A DNA stretch of 64,000 nt, taken from contig AXWR01000006.1 in assembly GCA_000482765.1 (NCBI GenBank), forward strand, positions 61,817 through 125,816, in the 5' to 3' direction. The notes under the pieces were generated by a model, which searched no databases, was not told where the DNA came from, and saw only the letters and a program-made list of their open reading frames with translations. Both the position numbers and the translations under genes were made by a program. Of the stretch, positions 8,573 to 17,414 are shown in pieces (the stretch's first letter is position 1; the number at the start of each line of letters is the position of its first letter). This DNA is from Meiothermus taiwanensis DSM 14542 (GTDB lineage: Bacteria > Deinococcota > Deinococci > Deinococcales > Thermaceae).

Positions 8573-8681
8573 GCTATGGCAGAGGTCGCCGAACTAGCCT
8601 GACCGAAGGGTGTGCTCTAGGATTCAAAAAGATAGCCTCTGCAGGTCTTTGCTTTGGATGACTATCTTTTTGAATCCCTTA
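8573..8681 (-). repeat. Palindromic repeat element, copy A (inverted)
   Basis: Perfect 16-bp arms GGATTCAAAAAGATAG (8620-8635) and CTATCTTTTTGAATCC (8662-8677) around a 26-nt loop. A flank at 8573-8619 matches, in reverse complement, the flank of copies B and C (CTAGAGCACACCCTTCGGTC on the minus strand). It sits directly behind the stop codon at 8570-8572. Length about 109 bp. No coding capacity. Confidence 0.8.
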
Positions 8682-8700
8682 GAGGGTAAGGTAAGGAAAA

Positions 8701-9315
8701 ATGCTGGATGTACTGCTGCAACCTACCAACTTTTTTCGAGCCCTGGCCGAGCGCAAGCCCAACCTGGTAGCCCCCTTTTTCATCGTGATTGCGGCCACTG
8801 CGGCGGCCTCGCTGGGGCAGGTGCTGCTGCTCCGACTACTGCCAAACCCGGTACCGGGCGGATGGTTGGTGCAACTGGTGCTGGGGCTGGTGGGCGGGGT
8901 TGTGGCCGGTATGGTGCTGTGGGGCCTGGGGGGGCTCATTATCCGCCTTTTGGCCGGGCCGGACAGCCGGGCCTGGGAGGTGTACGGCTGGGCCAACGTC
9001 CCGGCCTTGCTGGTGGGGCTGGTGCTGATACCCTTTGGGGCCCTGTTTCCGGTGACCGCCGATCTACCCCCGGTGCCGCCCATGACCGATGTCGAGGCGG
9101 TGCGGGCCTGGCAGCGGGAGTATCAGCAGGTGGTGGGCACGGCGGTGGGAACCCGGGTGCTGCAAGGGTTGGGGCTTTTGGCTTCCATCTGGTCGTTCTG
9201 GATCATCTGGTCGGGCCTGCGGGTGCTGGCCCCGGCTCGAGCCCTCTGGGCCACGCTGGCAGTGGCTGCTGTTTCGTTGGCTTTTACGTTGTGGGGTATC
9301 CTGGCCCAGGCTTAA
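8701..9315 (+). CDS. Yip1-domain membrane protein
   Basis: 204 aa. The N-terminus MLDVLLQPTNFFRALAERKP is the usual Yip1-family opening, followed by about five membrane segments (APFFIVIAATAAASLGQVLL, LVLGLVGGVVAGMVLWGLGGLI, PALLVGLVLIPFGALF, SIWSFWIIWSGLRVL, LAVAAVSLAFTLWG). Function of bacterial Yip1 proteins is poorly known. AAGGA lies just before the ATG. It precedes the membrane fusion protein by 24 nt, so it may belong to the MacAB-like operon. Confidence 0.75.
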   Translation: MLDVLLQPTNFFRALAERKPNLVAPFFIVIAATAAASLGQVLLLRLLPNPVPGGWLVQLVLGLVGGVVAGMVLWGLGGLIIRLLAGPDSRAWEVYGWANVPALLVGLVLIPFGALFPVTADLPPVPPMTDVEAVRAWQREYQQVVGTAVGTRVLQGLGLLASIWSFWIIWSGLRVLAPARALWATLAVAAVSLAFTLWGILAQA

Positions 9316-9339
9316 GGGCTGCAACTGGAGGCAATAAGC

Positions 9340-10569
9340 ATGAAACGTTGGTTCTGGGCTCTTTTGGTGGCCCTGTCGCTGGGCTTGACCCTGCTGGGCT
9401 TGCTGCGCCCGAGGGCCGAGCAGGGCCTTGCGGTCAACGTGGTACGGGTGGAGCAGGGTGAGTTTATTCGGGAAGTAAGGGCCAGTGGAACGGTGGAGGC
9501 GCGGGTCTACACCCTCACCTTCCCCAGGCCGGGCCGGGTGGCCGAGGTGCGGGTGCGGGAGGGCCAGGCGGTGCAGGCCGGGCAGGTGCTGGCTGCGCTC
9601 GAGACCGTCAACGAGACCGCCCAGCTTCAGGCCGCCCGCGAGAACCTGCGAGCCCTGCAGGCGCGGGCCCAGGCCCAGGAGGCCGAGTTTATAAGCAGCC
9701 GCACCCGCTTGCAGAACCAGCTGCAGGAGGCCCGGCGTAATCTGGAGCTGTTGCGGGCCTTGCTGGCCGCGGGCGGGGTGGCCGCCAACGAGGTGCGCCA
9801 GGCCCAGCGCCAGGTGAGCGACCTCGAGGCCCAGCTGGCCAGCCTGCTGCAAAACCGCATCAGTGCCCAGCGCGAGCTGCAAGCCCAGCTTCAGGCCCGG
9901 CAGAACGAGCTTGCTGCCCTGGAGCGAACCATCGCCCAGTCTACGCTGCGGGCCCCGGTGGCGGGGGTGGTCTCGAGCGTAGGCTTCCTGGTGGGGGTCG
10001 AGACCTCTGCGCCTGCTGGCAGTGGAACCTCGCTCAACGCCCCAGCCATTCGCCTGGTGGAAGCCGGGAGCCTGCGCGTACAGGCCCGCTTATCCGAGGC
10101 CGAGATTCCCTTTGTGCGCCCGGGACAGCCGGTACGGATTGAACTCGACGCTGCGCCGGAGCAGCCCTTGCAGGGCAAGGTGGATCGCCTGGGGGTGCAG
10201 GCCGAGGGGGCCGCCGGTGGGGGAAGCGCGGTCTTGCCGGTGTTCATACGATTTTTAGATCCGCAGGCCGAGGCGGTGGCCCGGCCCGGCCTGACCGCCA
10301 CCGCCAACATCACCACCCTGCGCCTGCCCAGTGCGCTCAAGATCCCCCTCGAGGCCCTGGTTGAGGAGCAGGGGCAGCGCTTTGTCTGGGTGGTGGATCC
10401 CCAGAGCCGCACGGTGCGCAAACAGCCCATCGTGCTCAAGGCCCGCAACCTGACGCAAGCAGCGGTGGAAGGGCTGGCCGAGGACAGCCTGCTGGTTTCG
10501 TTGCCCCCTGAGACCCTCAAGGAGGGCAGCAAGGTTAGCTACCGCCTGCCCGAGGCCGGGGGGCGCTGA
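9340..10569 (+). CDS. MacA-like efflux periplasmic adaptor (HlyD family)
   Basis: 409 aa. One N-terminal membrane segment (FWALLVALSLGLTLLGLL) is followed by the first lipoyl half-motif (PGRVAEVRVREGQAVQAGQVLAALE is the core), a Gln/Ala/Leu-rich coiled coil over roughly residues 90-195, the second half-motif (TLRAPVAGVVSSVGF), a beta-barrel domain and a membrane-proximal domain. Adaptors of this type connect an ABC exporter to the outer envelope. GGAGG precedes the ATG. The MacB-type ATPase and permease follow at once, so these three genes form one export system; substrate unknown. Confidence 0.87.
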   Translation: MKRWFWALLVALSLGLTLLGLLRPRAEQGLAVNVVRVEQGEFIREVRASGTVEARVYTLTFPRPGRVAEVRVREGQAVQAGQVLAALETVNETAQLQAARENLRALQARAQAQEAEFISSRTRLQNQLQEARRNLELLRALLAAGGVAANEVRQAQRQVSDLEAQLASLLQNRISAQRELQAQLQARQNELAALERTIAQSTLRAPVAGVVSSVGFLVGVETSAPAGSGTSLNAPAIRLVEAGSLRVQARLSEAEIPFVRPGQPVRIELDAAPEQPLQGKVDRLGVQAEGAAGGGSAVLPVFIRFLDPQAEAVARPGLTATANITTLRLPSALKIPLEALVEEQGQRFVWVVDPQSRTVRKQPIVLKARNLTQAAVEGLAEDSLLVSLPPETLKEGSKVSYRLPEAGGR

Positions 10570-10588
10570 GGCCGAGGGGAGGTGGGGT

Positions 10589-11284
10589 GTGACGCCTGTT
10601 GTGCAGATGCGCGGCGTGACCAAGGTCTACCGCTCGGGCTCGGGAAGCCGCACGGTGGAGGTGCGGGCGCTCGCGGGGGTTGACCTGAGCATTTACCCCG
10701 GTGAGTACGTGGCCCTGATGGGGCCGTCGGGCTCGGGCAAGTCTACCCTGATGCACATCATCGGCCTGCTCGACACGCCCACCGAGGGCGAGTACTGGCT
10801 GGGGGGCGAGCCGGTGCGGGGTCTGAGCGAGGCCCAGCTGGCCCGCATCCGCAACCAGCGGGTGGGGTTTGTGTTCCAGGCGTTTTTCCTGCTGCCGCGC
10901 CTGACCGCCCTGCACAACGTGGCCCTGCCCTTGGTTTACCGGGGGCTGCCCCTGGCGGAGCGGCTTAAGCGGGCCAAAGCGGCGCTCGAGGCGGTGGGTT
11001 TGGGCGACCGTCTCGACCACCTGCCCTCCGAGCTTTCGGGTGGGCAGAAGCAGCGGGTGGCCATTGCCCGGGCCCTGGTGCAGGAGCCCGACCTGCTCCT
11101 GGCCGACGAGCCCACCGGTAACCTCGACTCCAGGTCTTCCGACGAGATTCTGGGGCTGTTCGATGCCCTGCATCGCCAGGGCAAAACCATTGTGATGGTG
11201 ACCCACGAGCCCGATGTGGGGGCCCGGGCCCAGCGCATCGTGCGGCTGCGCGATGGCCGGGTGGCCGATGGAGGTATGGTATGA
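10589..11284 (+). CDS. MacB/LolD-type ABC ATPase
   Basis: 231 aa. Walker [12 protein letters not shown]-loop [17 protein letters not shown], signature [15 protein letters not shown], Walker [14 protein letters not shown] and switch His VTHEPDV: a complete MacB/LolD-family nucleotide-binding domain. GTG start with GGGGAGG upstream. Its stop overlaps the next gene (ATGA at 11281-11284), showing translational coupling to the permease. Confidence 0.92.
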   Translation: MTPVVQMRGVTKVYRSGSGSRTVEVRALAGVDLSIYPGEYVALMGPSGSGKSTLMHIIGLLDTPTEGEYWLGGEPVRGLSEAQLARIRNQRVGFVFQAFFLLPRLTALHNVALPLVYRGLPLAERLKRAKAALEAVGLGDRLDHLPSELSGGQKQRVAIARALVQEPDLLLADEPTGNLDSRSSDEILGLFDALHRQGKTIVMVTHEPDVGARAQRIVRLRDGRVADGGMV

Positions 11285-12546
11285 GTCCAGCCAGGGACAC
11301 CCCCCTCAGGTCGGTGCGTGGAGGCCAGCCCGGTATGAACCCGCTCGAGAACTTCCGCATGGCCTTCGAGTCGCTGTGGGGCAACAAGCTGCGCAGCTTT
11401 CTGGCTTTGCTGGGCATTGTGATTGGGGTTTTTGCCGTTACAGCCATGATCTCGCTGGGTCAGATGGCTACCGCCGGCATCACCCAGGATTTAGAGGCCA
11501 TCGCGGGCCGTTCGATTTTCGTACAGCCCAACTTCAATGAGGGCCAGGACTTCAGTACCGCGCCTATCCGCGAGGAGGACATCCTGGCTTTGCAAACCCT
11601 GCCGGCCTCGGTTATTCCGCAGCTTTTCACCAGTGCGCAGTACGAGGCCCGGCCCGGCACACGGCGCTCCATCCAGCTCCAGGGCACGCCCGGCGACCTG
11701 CCCCGGCTCGATCCCACCAACAAGCTGGCCAGGGGACGCTACTTCAGCCAGGCTGAAGCGCGGGGAGGGCTGGCGGTGGCGGTGCTGTCCGACCGGGCCG
11801 CCCGGGATCTGTTCCCTGGTCGCGAGGCGGTGGGCCAGGTGGCCCGGCTCTTCTACCCGAATGGAGCCCGCCTCGAGCTCACCGTGGTGGGGGTCTTGCA
11901 ACCCCCCGGGGGGCTTTTTGGCGGGCTGGGGGCGGCGGCGACCGTTTACGTTCCCAACGAGCTCATCTGGAACACCTCGCCCACTGCCCGCAAGGGCCAG
12001 TACGATTTTGTGGTGCTCTCCCTCAAAAAAGGAGCTGATGCCAGGCAGGTGACCCGCCAGGTGCAGCGCATCTTCGAGGGCCGCTACGGCAAGGGCAAGT
12101 ATCAGATTGCCTCCACCGAGAGCTTCCAGGATACCCTGCGCTCCATCACCCTAATTTTGCAGGCGCTGCTGGGGGCCATCGCCGGGCTTTCGCTCCTGGT
12201 GGGCGGCATTGGCATCATGAACATCATGCTGGTAAGCGTAACCGAGCGCACCCGCGAGATTGGCCTGCGCAAAGCCCTGGGGGCGACCTCGAGCCAGATC
12301 CGCCAGCAGTTTCTGATCGAAGCGGTGGTGCTCACCCTGGTGGGGGGACTGCTGGGCGTGGTGCTGGCAGCGGGGCTGCTGCTTTTGATCACCGCGACGG
12401 TGCCGTTCTTCAAAGTTTTCATCCTCAACCCGGCGACGGTGCTGCTGGCCCTGGCGGTGAGCGCACTGGTGGGTCTGTTCTTTGGGGTCTGGCCCGCAGC
12501 GCGGGCGGCGGCGCTCGACCCCATCGAGGCCCTGCGCTACGAATAA
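11281..12546 (+). CDS. MacB-like FtsX-domain ABC permease
   Basis: 421 aa from ATG 11281, or 403 aa from ATG 11335 ([14 protein letters not shown]), which has GGAGG 10 nt upstream and matches the usual family start. The fold is classic: membrane segment 1 ([21 protein letters not shown]), a large extracytoplasmic MacB core domain (about 60-270), then three segments of the FtsX domain ([64 protein letters not shown]). It is a mechanotransmission-type exporter working with the adaptor encoded upstream. Confidence 0.9.
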   Translation: MSPARDTPLRSVRGGQPGMNPLENFRMAFESLWGNKLRSFLALLGIVIGVFAVTAMISLGQMATAGITQDLEAIAGRSIFVQPNFNEGQDFSTAPIREEDILALQTLPASVIPQLFTSAQYEARPGTRRSIQLQGTPGDLPRLDPTNKLARGRYFSQAEARGGLAVAVLSDRAARDLFPGREAVGQVARLFYPNGARLELTVVGVLQPPGGLFGGLGAAATVYVPNELIWNTSPTARKGQYDFVVLSLKKGADARQVTRQVQRIFEGRYGKGKYQIASTESFQDTLRSITLILQALLGAIAGLSLLVGGIGIMNIMLVSVTERTREIGLRKALGATSSQIRQQFLIEAVVLTLVGGLLGVVLAAGLLLLITATVPFFKVFILNPATVLLALAVSALVGLFFGVWPAARAAALDPIEALRYE

Positions 12547-12549
12547 GAA

Positions 12550-12574
12550 AACCAGGGATTGGGAATCCCTGGTT
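12550..12574. terminator. Hairpin terminator between convergent genes
   Basis: AACCAGGGATT-GGG-AATCCCTGGTT: perfect 11-bp arms. Read on the minus strand it is followed by TTCTTATTC, a weak T-tract, so it probably ends the surface-protein gene on that strand. It may also stop the ABC operon. Confidence 0.65.
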
Positions 12575-12593
12575 ATGGGTCTGGTGTTTGGGT

Positions 12594-13052
12594 TTAGCGG
12601 AAGTACACCCGCGGCCCGACCTCCACGCCAAGGGCAAACTGGCTGTTGCCACCGGCAAAATAAAGTTCGGGCTTCAGCTCAACAAGGAAGTTGATGTTGC
12701 CGCTTACGGGGAGCTCGAGGCCGGCCGCGCCGGAGAGAACAAATACGGTGCTGCCCCCAGCTAGCAGGCCCAGCCCACCCCCGAAGTAGAAGTCCATCCC
12801 GGGGTTGCGAAGGAAGTAGAGCGCGTCTGCGCTAATGCCAAAAGCAGTGCCCGCGTTGCTGGTTTGCAGCTCGAACCCACCCCGCAGGGCCAGCGGGCCT
12901 AGCACGTTCTCGGCCCCCATACGGGCAGCGGCGCTCAGGCTAAAGTTGGGCACCAGGTTTACATTTCCGCTGGCCACTTCGCCGAAGAAGCGTCCCTGGG
13001 CAAAAGCCCCACCTAAGACCATGGCTACCAACAATACTAGCAGTTTTTTCAT
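12594..13052 (-). CDS. Secreted/outer-membrane beta-rich protein
   Basis: 152 aa. A signal peptide (MKKLLVLLVAMVLGGAFAQG, cut after AFA) precedes an alternating hydrophobic pattern with many Gly and aromatic residues. The chain ends VGPRVYFR, close to the terminal aromatic of outer-membrane beta-barrels. GGAGGTGAAAG just before the ATG gives a very good Shine-Dalgarno. No named family recognised; a small envelope barrel or lipocalin-like protein is the best guess. Confidence 0.7.
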   Translation of the reverse strand: MKKLLVLLVAMVLGGAFAQGRFFGEVASGNVNLVPNFSLSAAARMGAENVLGPLALRGGFELQTSNAGTAFGISADALYFLRNPGMDFYFGGGLGLLAGGSTVFVLSGAAGLELPVSGNINFLVELKPELYFAGGNSQFALGVEVGPRVYFR

Positions 13053-13145
13053 CTTTCACCTCCGGACGGCCTAAGTTGAAGGCCGCCCTTGCAGAGTTTA
13101 AAGCATTTCAGAGAAATTGCTATAAGCTTATACCAAGGAGGCAGT

Positions 13146-14164
13146 ATGCAACGTTGGTTGACGGCGCTGGTTGTGGTTTTTGCTTTTGCCCTGGCCCAGG
13201 CTCCGGCAGGCTGGCAGGAGGTTCGCCCCGGGGGGCGGCGGTTTGCTCGGATGGCTCCCCCTGGCGTTTTTACGTGTCCCCGGGGGCCGCCGACAAGGTG
13301 GTTGTCAATTTTCAGGGGGGTGGGGCCTGCTGGGATGCTGCTACCTGCAACCCCCAGTCCCGCCTTTATACCACCCGCCTGCAGCTTCAGGACTTGCAGG
13401 CCGGCCAGGGGATTTTCAACCGCAGTAACCCCGAAAACCCCTTCCGTGACTGGACGCACGTCTTCGTGCCCTACTGCACTGCCGATCTGCACTGGGGCAA
13501 CAACACGGCCCGCTACGGCGATCTGACCATTCAGCACAAAGGGGCTGTCAACGCCCGCCAGGCGGTGCTCTGGGTCTTCAACAACATCCCCAATCCGCAG
13601 AACATATTTGTTACCGGTTGCAGCGCGGGCGGCTACGGCTCGATTATGTGGGCCCCCTACTTCATGCGCCGGTATCCCCAGGCCCAGGTGGCGCAGCTCG
13701 GGGATGCCGCCCTGGGTGTGGCCCCGGCCTCGTTCTTCCCGGTGGCCTCGAGGGCCTGGGGGATCCAGGGTGCGCTTCCAGGCTGGATCGGGGGCCTCGA
13801 GCCCGCCCAGCTAGGCTCCACCGATCTGTACCGGATCTTTGCCAGGGCCTACCCCAACCGCAGTTTTGCTCAGTACAGCACCCTGGCCGATGAGGTACAG
13901 ATCTTCTTCTACAGCCTGATTGTGGGCCAGCCGCGCCCCACCCCGGAAATTGCCCAACAATGGGTACAGGGCGCCCTGGCCAACCTGGCTTCCATCAAAC
14001 AATCGGCCCCCAACTTCTACAGCTACCTGGCCCCGGGCAACCAGCACTGCATCATCGGGCGGCCTGAGTTCTACACCACCAGGGTAGGGGATGTGCGCTT
14101 TGTCGACTGGGTGCGCAAGCTGGTATCGGATGGCAAACCCGGCGACGTGGCCCCGCCCAGATAA
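13146..14164 (+). CDS. Pectinacetylesterase/Notum-like hydrolase, frameshifted
   Basis: The ATG at 13146, with AAGGAGG upstream, opens a clear signal peptide (MQRWLTALVVVFAFALAQA) that runs to GWQEVRPGG. The rest continues in another frame: AAVCSDGSPWRFYV, VVNFQGGGACWD with the oxyanion loop, then the nucleophile Ser in VTGCSAGGYGS, Asp in the GDAALG region and the terminal His in GNQHCI. The switch lies in the run of six G at 13230-13235; one extra G would restore a continuous protein of about 340 aa. Either a sequencing error, a recent mutation or a slippery tract. The family hydrolyses esters on polysaccharides or lipids outside the cell. Confidence 0.75.
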
Positions 14165-14191
14165 ATTGCTGACCGGTGCGGGGTGGGTTGC

Positions 14192-14989
14192 TCAGGAGCC
14201 CACCTCCTCCCACCCCAGCCCCTTGGTTACAGGCCTCTTTGGAGGCGCAAAGCTGGCAAACCAGTCGCGCAGATGGGGCTCGAGGCCCACCAGCAGCTTG
14301 TGCACCGTGGATTTCTTGAGCGGGGCGGCCTCTAGCAAACCGCACAGCAAGGCATCGCCCTTTTCCTCCACCAGCCGCGCGGCCTCGGTGGTAAACTGGC
14401 CCTGGAACCAGAGCTGATCGGAAAGCCGCTTGGGTTTGCGCTCATAGCTGCCCAGACTGGGCTCGCTGGGGGTGAGCTGGGCCAGCAGCAGGCCCCACTG
14501 CTTGGCCTTGGGGTACAGCTCCGGCAAGGCCCCTTGAAGCGCTAAGAGGTAAAGGTAATTGGCCAGAAACTCGTCCACCCAGCGAACCCGGGTGCGCAGC
14601 TTCCAGGCCACGGCCACGGCGTGGGCATACTCGTGGCCCAGGTTGAGGTCGAGGAAATCACCCGGCTGGCCCGGCGGTCGGCCGGCCCGCTGGATGGCCG
14701 GAACCAGGGCCTCGCGCAGCCGCCAGATCAGGCGCTCGGGGTAGCGGGCTGGAAGGAACAGGTACAGCCCTTCTCGCAGGCTGGTGCGCTGGAAGGGGAA
14801 GCCGTAGGGGTGTCTGACCCGGGCTGCCCAGTCGGCCTCGTCCAGCACCATCAGGTGCACGGGCGGTATCGGGGCGTAGTCCGCCAGGCCCTTACGCAGG
14901 TCCAGCAGATAGCTTTGCATGGCCCTGGCCCGCAGCACCGAGCCTTCGGAGGCCTGGGCGGGGATGTAGGGGTGCGGTAGGGACTGCAC
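14192..14989 (-). CDS. Putative zinc metallopeptidase-like protein (HExxH)
   Basis: 265 aa, no signal peptide. LNLGHEYAHAVAVAW carries His119-Glu120-x-x-His123, and Glu140 in VDEFLANYLYLLAL is placed like the third zinc ligand of gluzincin peptidases. The rest resembles no family I know. The C-terminal part (residues 195-240) is charged and helical. It lies 22 nt downstream of the penicillin-acylase lipoprotein gene on the same strand, so the two may be cotranscribed. Function uncertain: the motif alone does not prove peptidase activity. Confidence 0.6.
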   Translation of the reverse strand: MQSLPHPYIPAQASEGSVLRARAMQSYLLDLRKGLADYAPIPPVHLMVLDEADWAARVRHPYGFPFQRTSLREGLYLFLPARYPERLIWRLREALVPAIQRAGRPPGQPGDFLDLNLGHEYAHAVAVAWKLRTRVRWVDEFLANYLYLLALQGALPELYPKAKQWGLLLAQLTPSEPSLGSYERKPKRLSDQLWFQGQFTTEAARLVEEKGDALLCGLLEAAPLKKSTVHKLLVGLEPHLRDWFASFAPPKRPVTKGLGWEEVGS

Positions 14990-15011
14990 GCCTCGATTGT
15001 ACGGGAGGGGC

Positions 15012-17363
15012 CTACGGCCTCAGCTCGAGCGTCCAGGTGCGCCCCCAGTCGGCCGGGCGGGTGCTGAGGGGGATGTACTGCTTGTCGCGCCAGAGCCACA
15101 GCAGGTCGTCGAAGTGCGGGCTGAACAGGTCGGCGGACTGGCCCATGGGGTAGACGATGCGGCTGTTGTCGGGATCGGAAAGGTCGAAGAGGGTGCGCAG
15201 GCTGGCCCCCGAGGTGTGCAGGAAGGTGTCCTGGTTGTAGTTGGCAACGTTCACAGTGTGCATCGAGCCGGGGGTGGGGAGGGTGCGGTTGAACAGGCCG
15301 CCAATAAGGGGTGTGGAGGCCAGGGGGGAGGTTAGGCTGGCCTGGTGCAGCCGGCCCCACTGCCAGCCGGAGGGGTCGGGGCCCAGGCGGCGCTCGAGCT
15401 CGGCCCCGGCTTTCTCCAGGGCCTGGGCCATAAACTGCGCGCAGTTTTGAATGCCCGCGCTTTCATTCCGGCACCAGCGGCCATCCTCGCGCAGGGTTTT
15501 GACAAAGGTATAGGGCACCGGCGGGTAGCGCAGGCCCAGCTCGTCTTCCAGCATCCGGGAAATCTCGCGGTAGTAGAAGGCAAAGGCCGTGGCCCCCACC
15601 GAGTCCAGCTCGGCCCGCAGGTCCCAGTTGCGCACGGCGTTTTGCAGGCGCCGGGCCGCCTCGCTCTGGGGCTGTAGGGCCAGCAGGCCCGGCAATAGCT
15701 CGCGGGCGATGATGGAGTAGGTATCGCCCTGCCAGCGGGCCATCTCCTCGAGGCTGGCTTTGGGCGTGGCCAGGATCAGCTCTCGGATGCGCTGGGCGCG
15801 GAAGACCTCGGTGGTGTAGCTGGAGATGTCCGGCCCCCCGTGCGGCAGCACCCGGTTGTTGGCGCTCGAGACAAACCCTTCCCTGGGATTGACCACCTGG
15901 GGCAGCCGTTCAAAGGGCAGGTAGCCCTTCCACCGCTGCCCCTTGCTGGCGCTGGCCGGGAAGCGCCCATCCCAGTCGCGCACCGGAATCCAGCCCGGCG
16001 CAAAATAGCCGATGTTACCCTCCACATCGGCATACACAAAGTTCTGCATGGGGGCCACGTAGCGCCTCAGGGCCTGGCGAAACTCCTCGGCGTTTTGTGC
16101 GCGGTTCATGCCCAGGTAGGCGTCCAGGGTGGTGTCCTGGGGCTCGAGGCCCGTCCAGCGCACCGAAACCGCCTGATGTTCCGCAGCGATGGCGGCACCC
16201 GCCGTGAGGCCGGGCCGCCGGAAGGCCGGGCCCAGGTCGGAGATCACCGGGCCGTACTCGCTTTCCCGCACGGTGATGGTCACCGGGTCGGCCCCCCGCA
16301 CCCGGATGGTCTCCTGCCGAACCCGTAGCGGAACCAGGCCCAGCGGGGTGCGGTACGACTCCCCCTCCAGATCCAGCACAAACAGATCCATCACATCGGG
16401 CCGCACGTTGGTGGCCCCCCAGGCCACCCGGTCGTTGCGCCCCAGAAACACCCCCGGCACGCCCGGAATGGTGGCCCCAATAGCGTTGTAACTGGGGCCG
16501 CGCAGGTCGGCGATGTACCACAGCGCGGGGTTTTGCAGCCGCAGGTGGGGGTCGTTGGCCAGCATCGGCTTGCCGGTGGTGGTGCGCGCACCGCTCAGCA
16601 CCCAGTTGTTGGAGCCCTGGTCGGGGTTCCGCGGAGCAATGCTGAGCTGCGCGGAAAACTCGGCCAGCCGCTGCAGTGAGGCCAGCAGGGGCTCGGGTAG
16701 GGTGGTCTGCGCTGGGGGCGAGGGTGGTAGACGGCCCTGCACATCCTCGGGCTGCAGGATGGTGGGCCAGCCCTGCGGATAGGCCCCGCGCAGGTCGTTG
16801 AAGCCCTCGAGGCCCACCTTGTTCAGGATGAAGGTGTTGTCGATCTCGTCCTGCCAGACCTGCCCCAAGTCGTAGGACTGCAGCTTGCCCCAGGCCAGGG
16901 TGTCGGCGGGGGTCCAGGGCTCGGGGGTGAAGCCCAGCAGGGCAAAGGGAAGGGGCAGGCGGCCCTCGCGGATGAACTGATTGACCCCTGCGGCGTAGGC
17001 CTCCAAGGCCCGGCGGGTGAACTCGCTGTGGTGGGGGAGGGCGGCCAGGGCGGCCCGGTAGAAGCCCCAGGTGCGGAAGAAGCGATCCTGCTCGATGGCC
17101 CCACTGCCTAGAATTTCAGCCAGCCGCCCCTGCGCGGCCCGGCGGCCCAGCTCCATCTGAAAAAGCCGGTCGCGCGCGTGCACATAGCCCTGCGCGAAAA
17201 ACACGTCCATATCGCTGGCCTGGGCCCGGATGTGCGGAACCCCCCACTGGTCGAAGGTAATGCGCACCGGCCCCGAGAGCCCCTGCACCTGCTGTACCTG
17301 GTTGACCGGCACGCAGGAGGCCAGAATCAGCAAACCCATAAGCCACAAAAGTCGCCTGTACAT
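15012..17363 (-). CDS. Penicillin acylase family lipoprotein
   Basis: 783 aa. The lipobox LASC places the lipid anchor on Cys17. Alpha-subunit motifs (DVFFAQGYVHARDRLFQMEL, then EQDRFFRTWGFYRAA) are followed by the nucleophile Ser251 in DQGSNNWVLSGAR, NDPHLRL and FVYADVEGNIGYFAPG. It aligns along its length with the protein encoded at 3794-6133, including EQDRF.RTWGFYRAA. The mature enzyme should face outward on the membrane and hydrolyse an N-acyl substrate that sequence does not reveal. It is followed on the same strand by the HExxH gene. Confidence 0.9.
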   Translation of the reverse strand: MYRRLLWLMGLLILASCVPVNQVQQVQGLSGPVRITFDQWGVPHIRAQASDMDVFFAQGYVHARDRLFQMELGRRAAQGRLAEILGSGAIEQDRFFRTWGFYRAALAALPHHSEFTRRALEAYAAGVNQFIREGRLPLPFALLGFTPEPWTPADTLAWGKLQSYDLGQVWQDEIDNTFILNKVGLEGFNDLRGAYPQGWPTILQPEDVQGRLPPSPPAQTTLPEPLLASLQRLAEFSAQLSIAPRNPDQGSNNWVLSGARTTTGKPMLANDPHLRLQNPALWYIADLRGPSYNAIGATIPGVPGVFLGRNDRVAWGATNVRPDVMDLFVLDLEGESYRTPLGLVPLRVRQETIRVRGADPVTITVRESEYGPVISDLGPAFRRPGLTAGAAIAAEHQAVSVRWTGLEPQDTTLDAYLGMNRAQNAEEFRQALRRYVAPMQNFVYADVEGNIGYFAPGWIPVRDWDGRFPASASKGQRWKGYLPFERLPQVVNPREGFVSSANNRVLPHGGPDISSYTTEVFRAQRIRELILATPKASLEEMARWQGDTYSIIARELLPGLLALQPQSEAARRLQNAVRNWDLRAELDSVGATAFAFYYREISRMLEDELGLRYPPVPYTFVKTLREDGRWCRNESAGIQNCAQFMAQALEKAGAELERRLGPDPSGWQWGRLHQASLTSPLASTPLIGGLFNRTLPTPGSMHTVNVANYNQDTFLHTSGASLRTLFDLSDPDNSRIVYPMGQSADLFSPHFDDLLWLWRDKQYIPLSTRPADWGRTWTLELRP

Positions 17364-17414
17364 AGTTCCGCCTCAGTATACGGAACCGCCGCGGTGTTGG
17401 CTGGGCCTGCTGGG

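Noticed and set aside
8610..9461. A plus-strand frame starting inside repeat copy A and covering the Yip1 gene
   Set aside because: The Yip1 frame has the family start and Shine-Dalgarno. The other frame is Gly/Ala-rich low-complexity and begins in a repeat.
15012..17363. Long plus-strand open frames over the second acylase gene (e.g. 15840-16328)
   Set aside because: They are GC-rich shadow frames without homology or start signals; the minus-strand gene has all family motifs.
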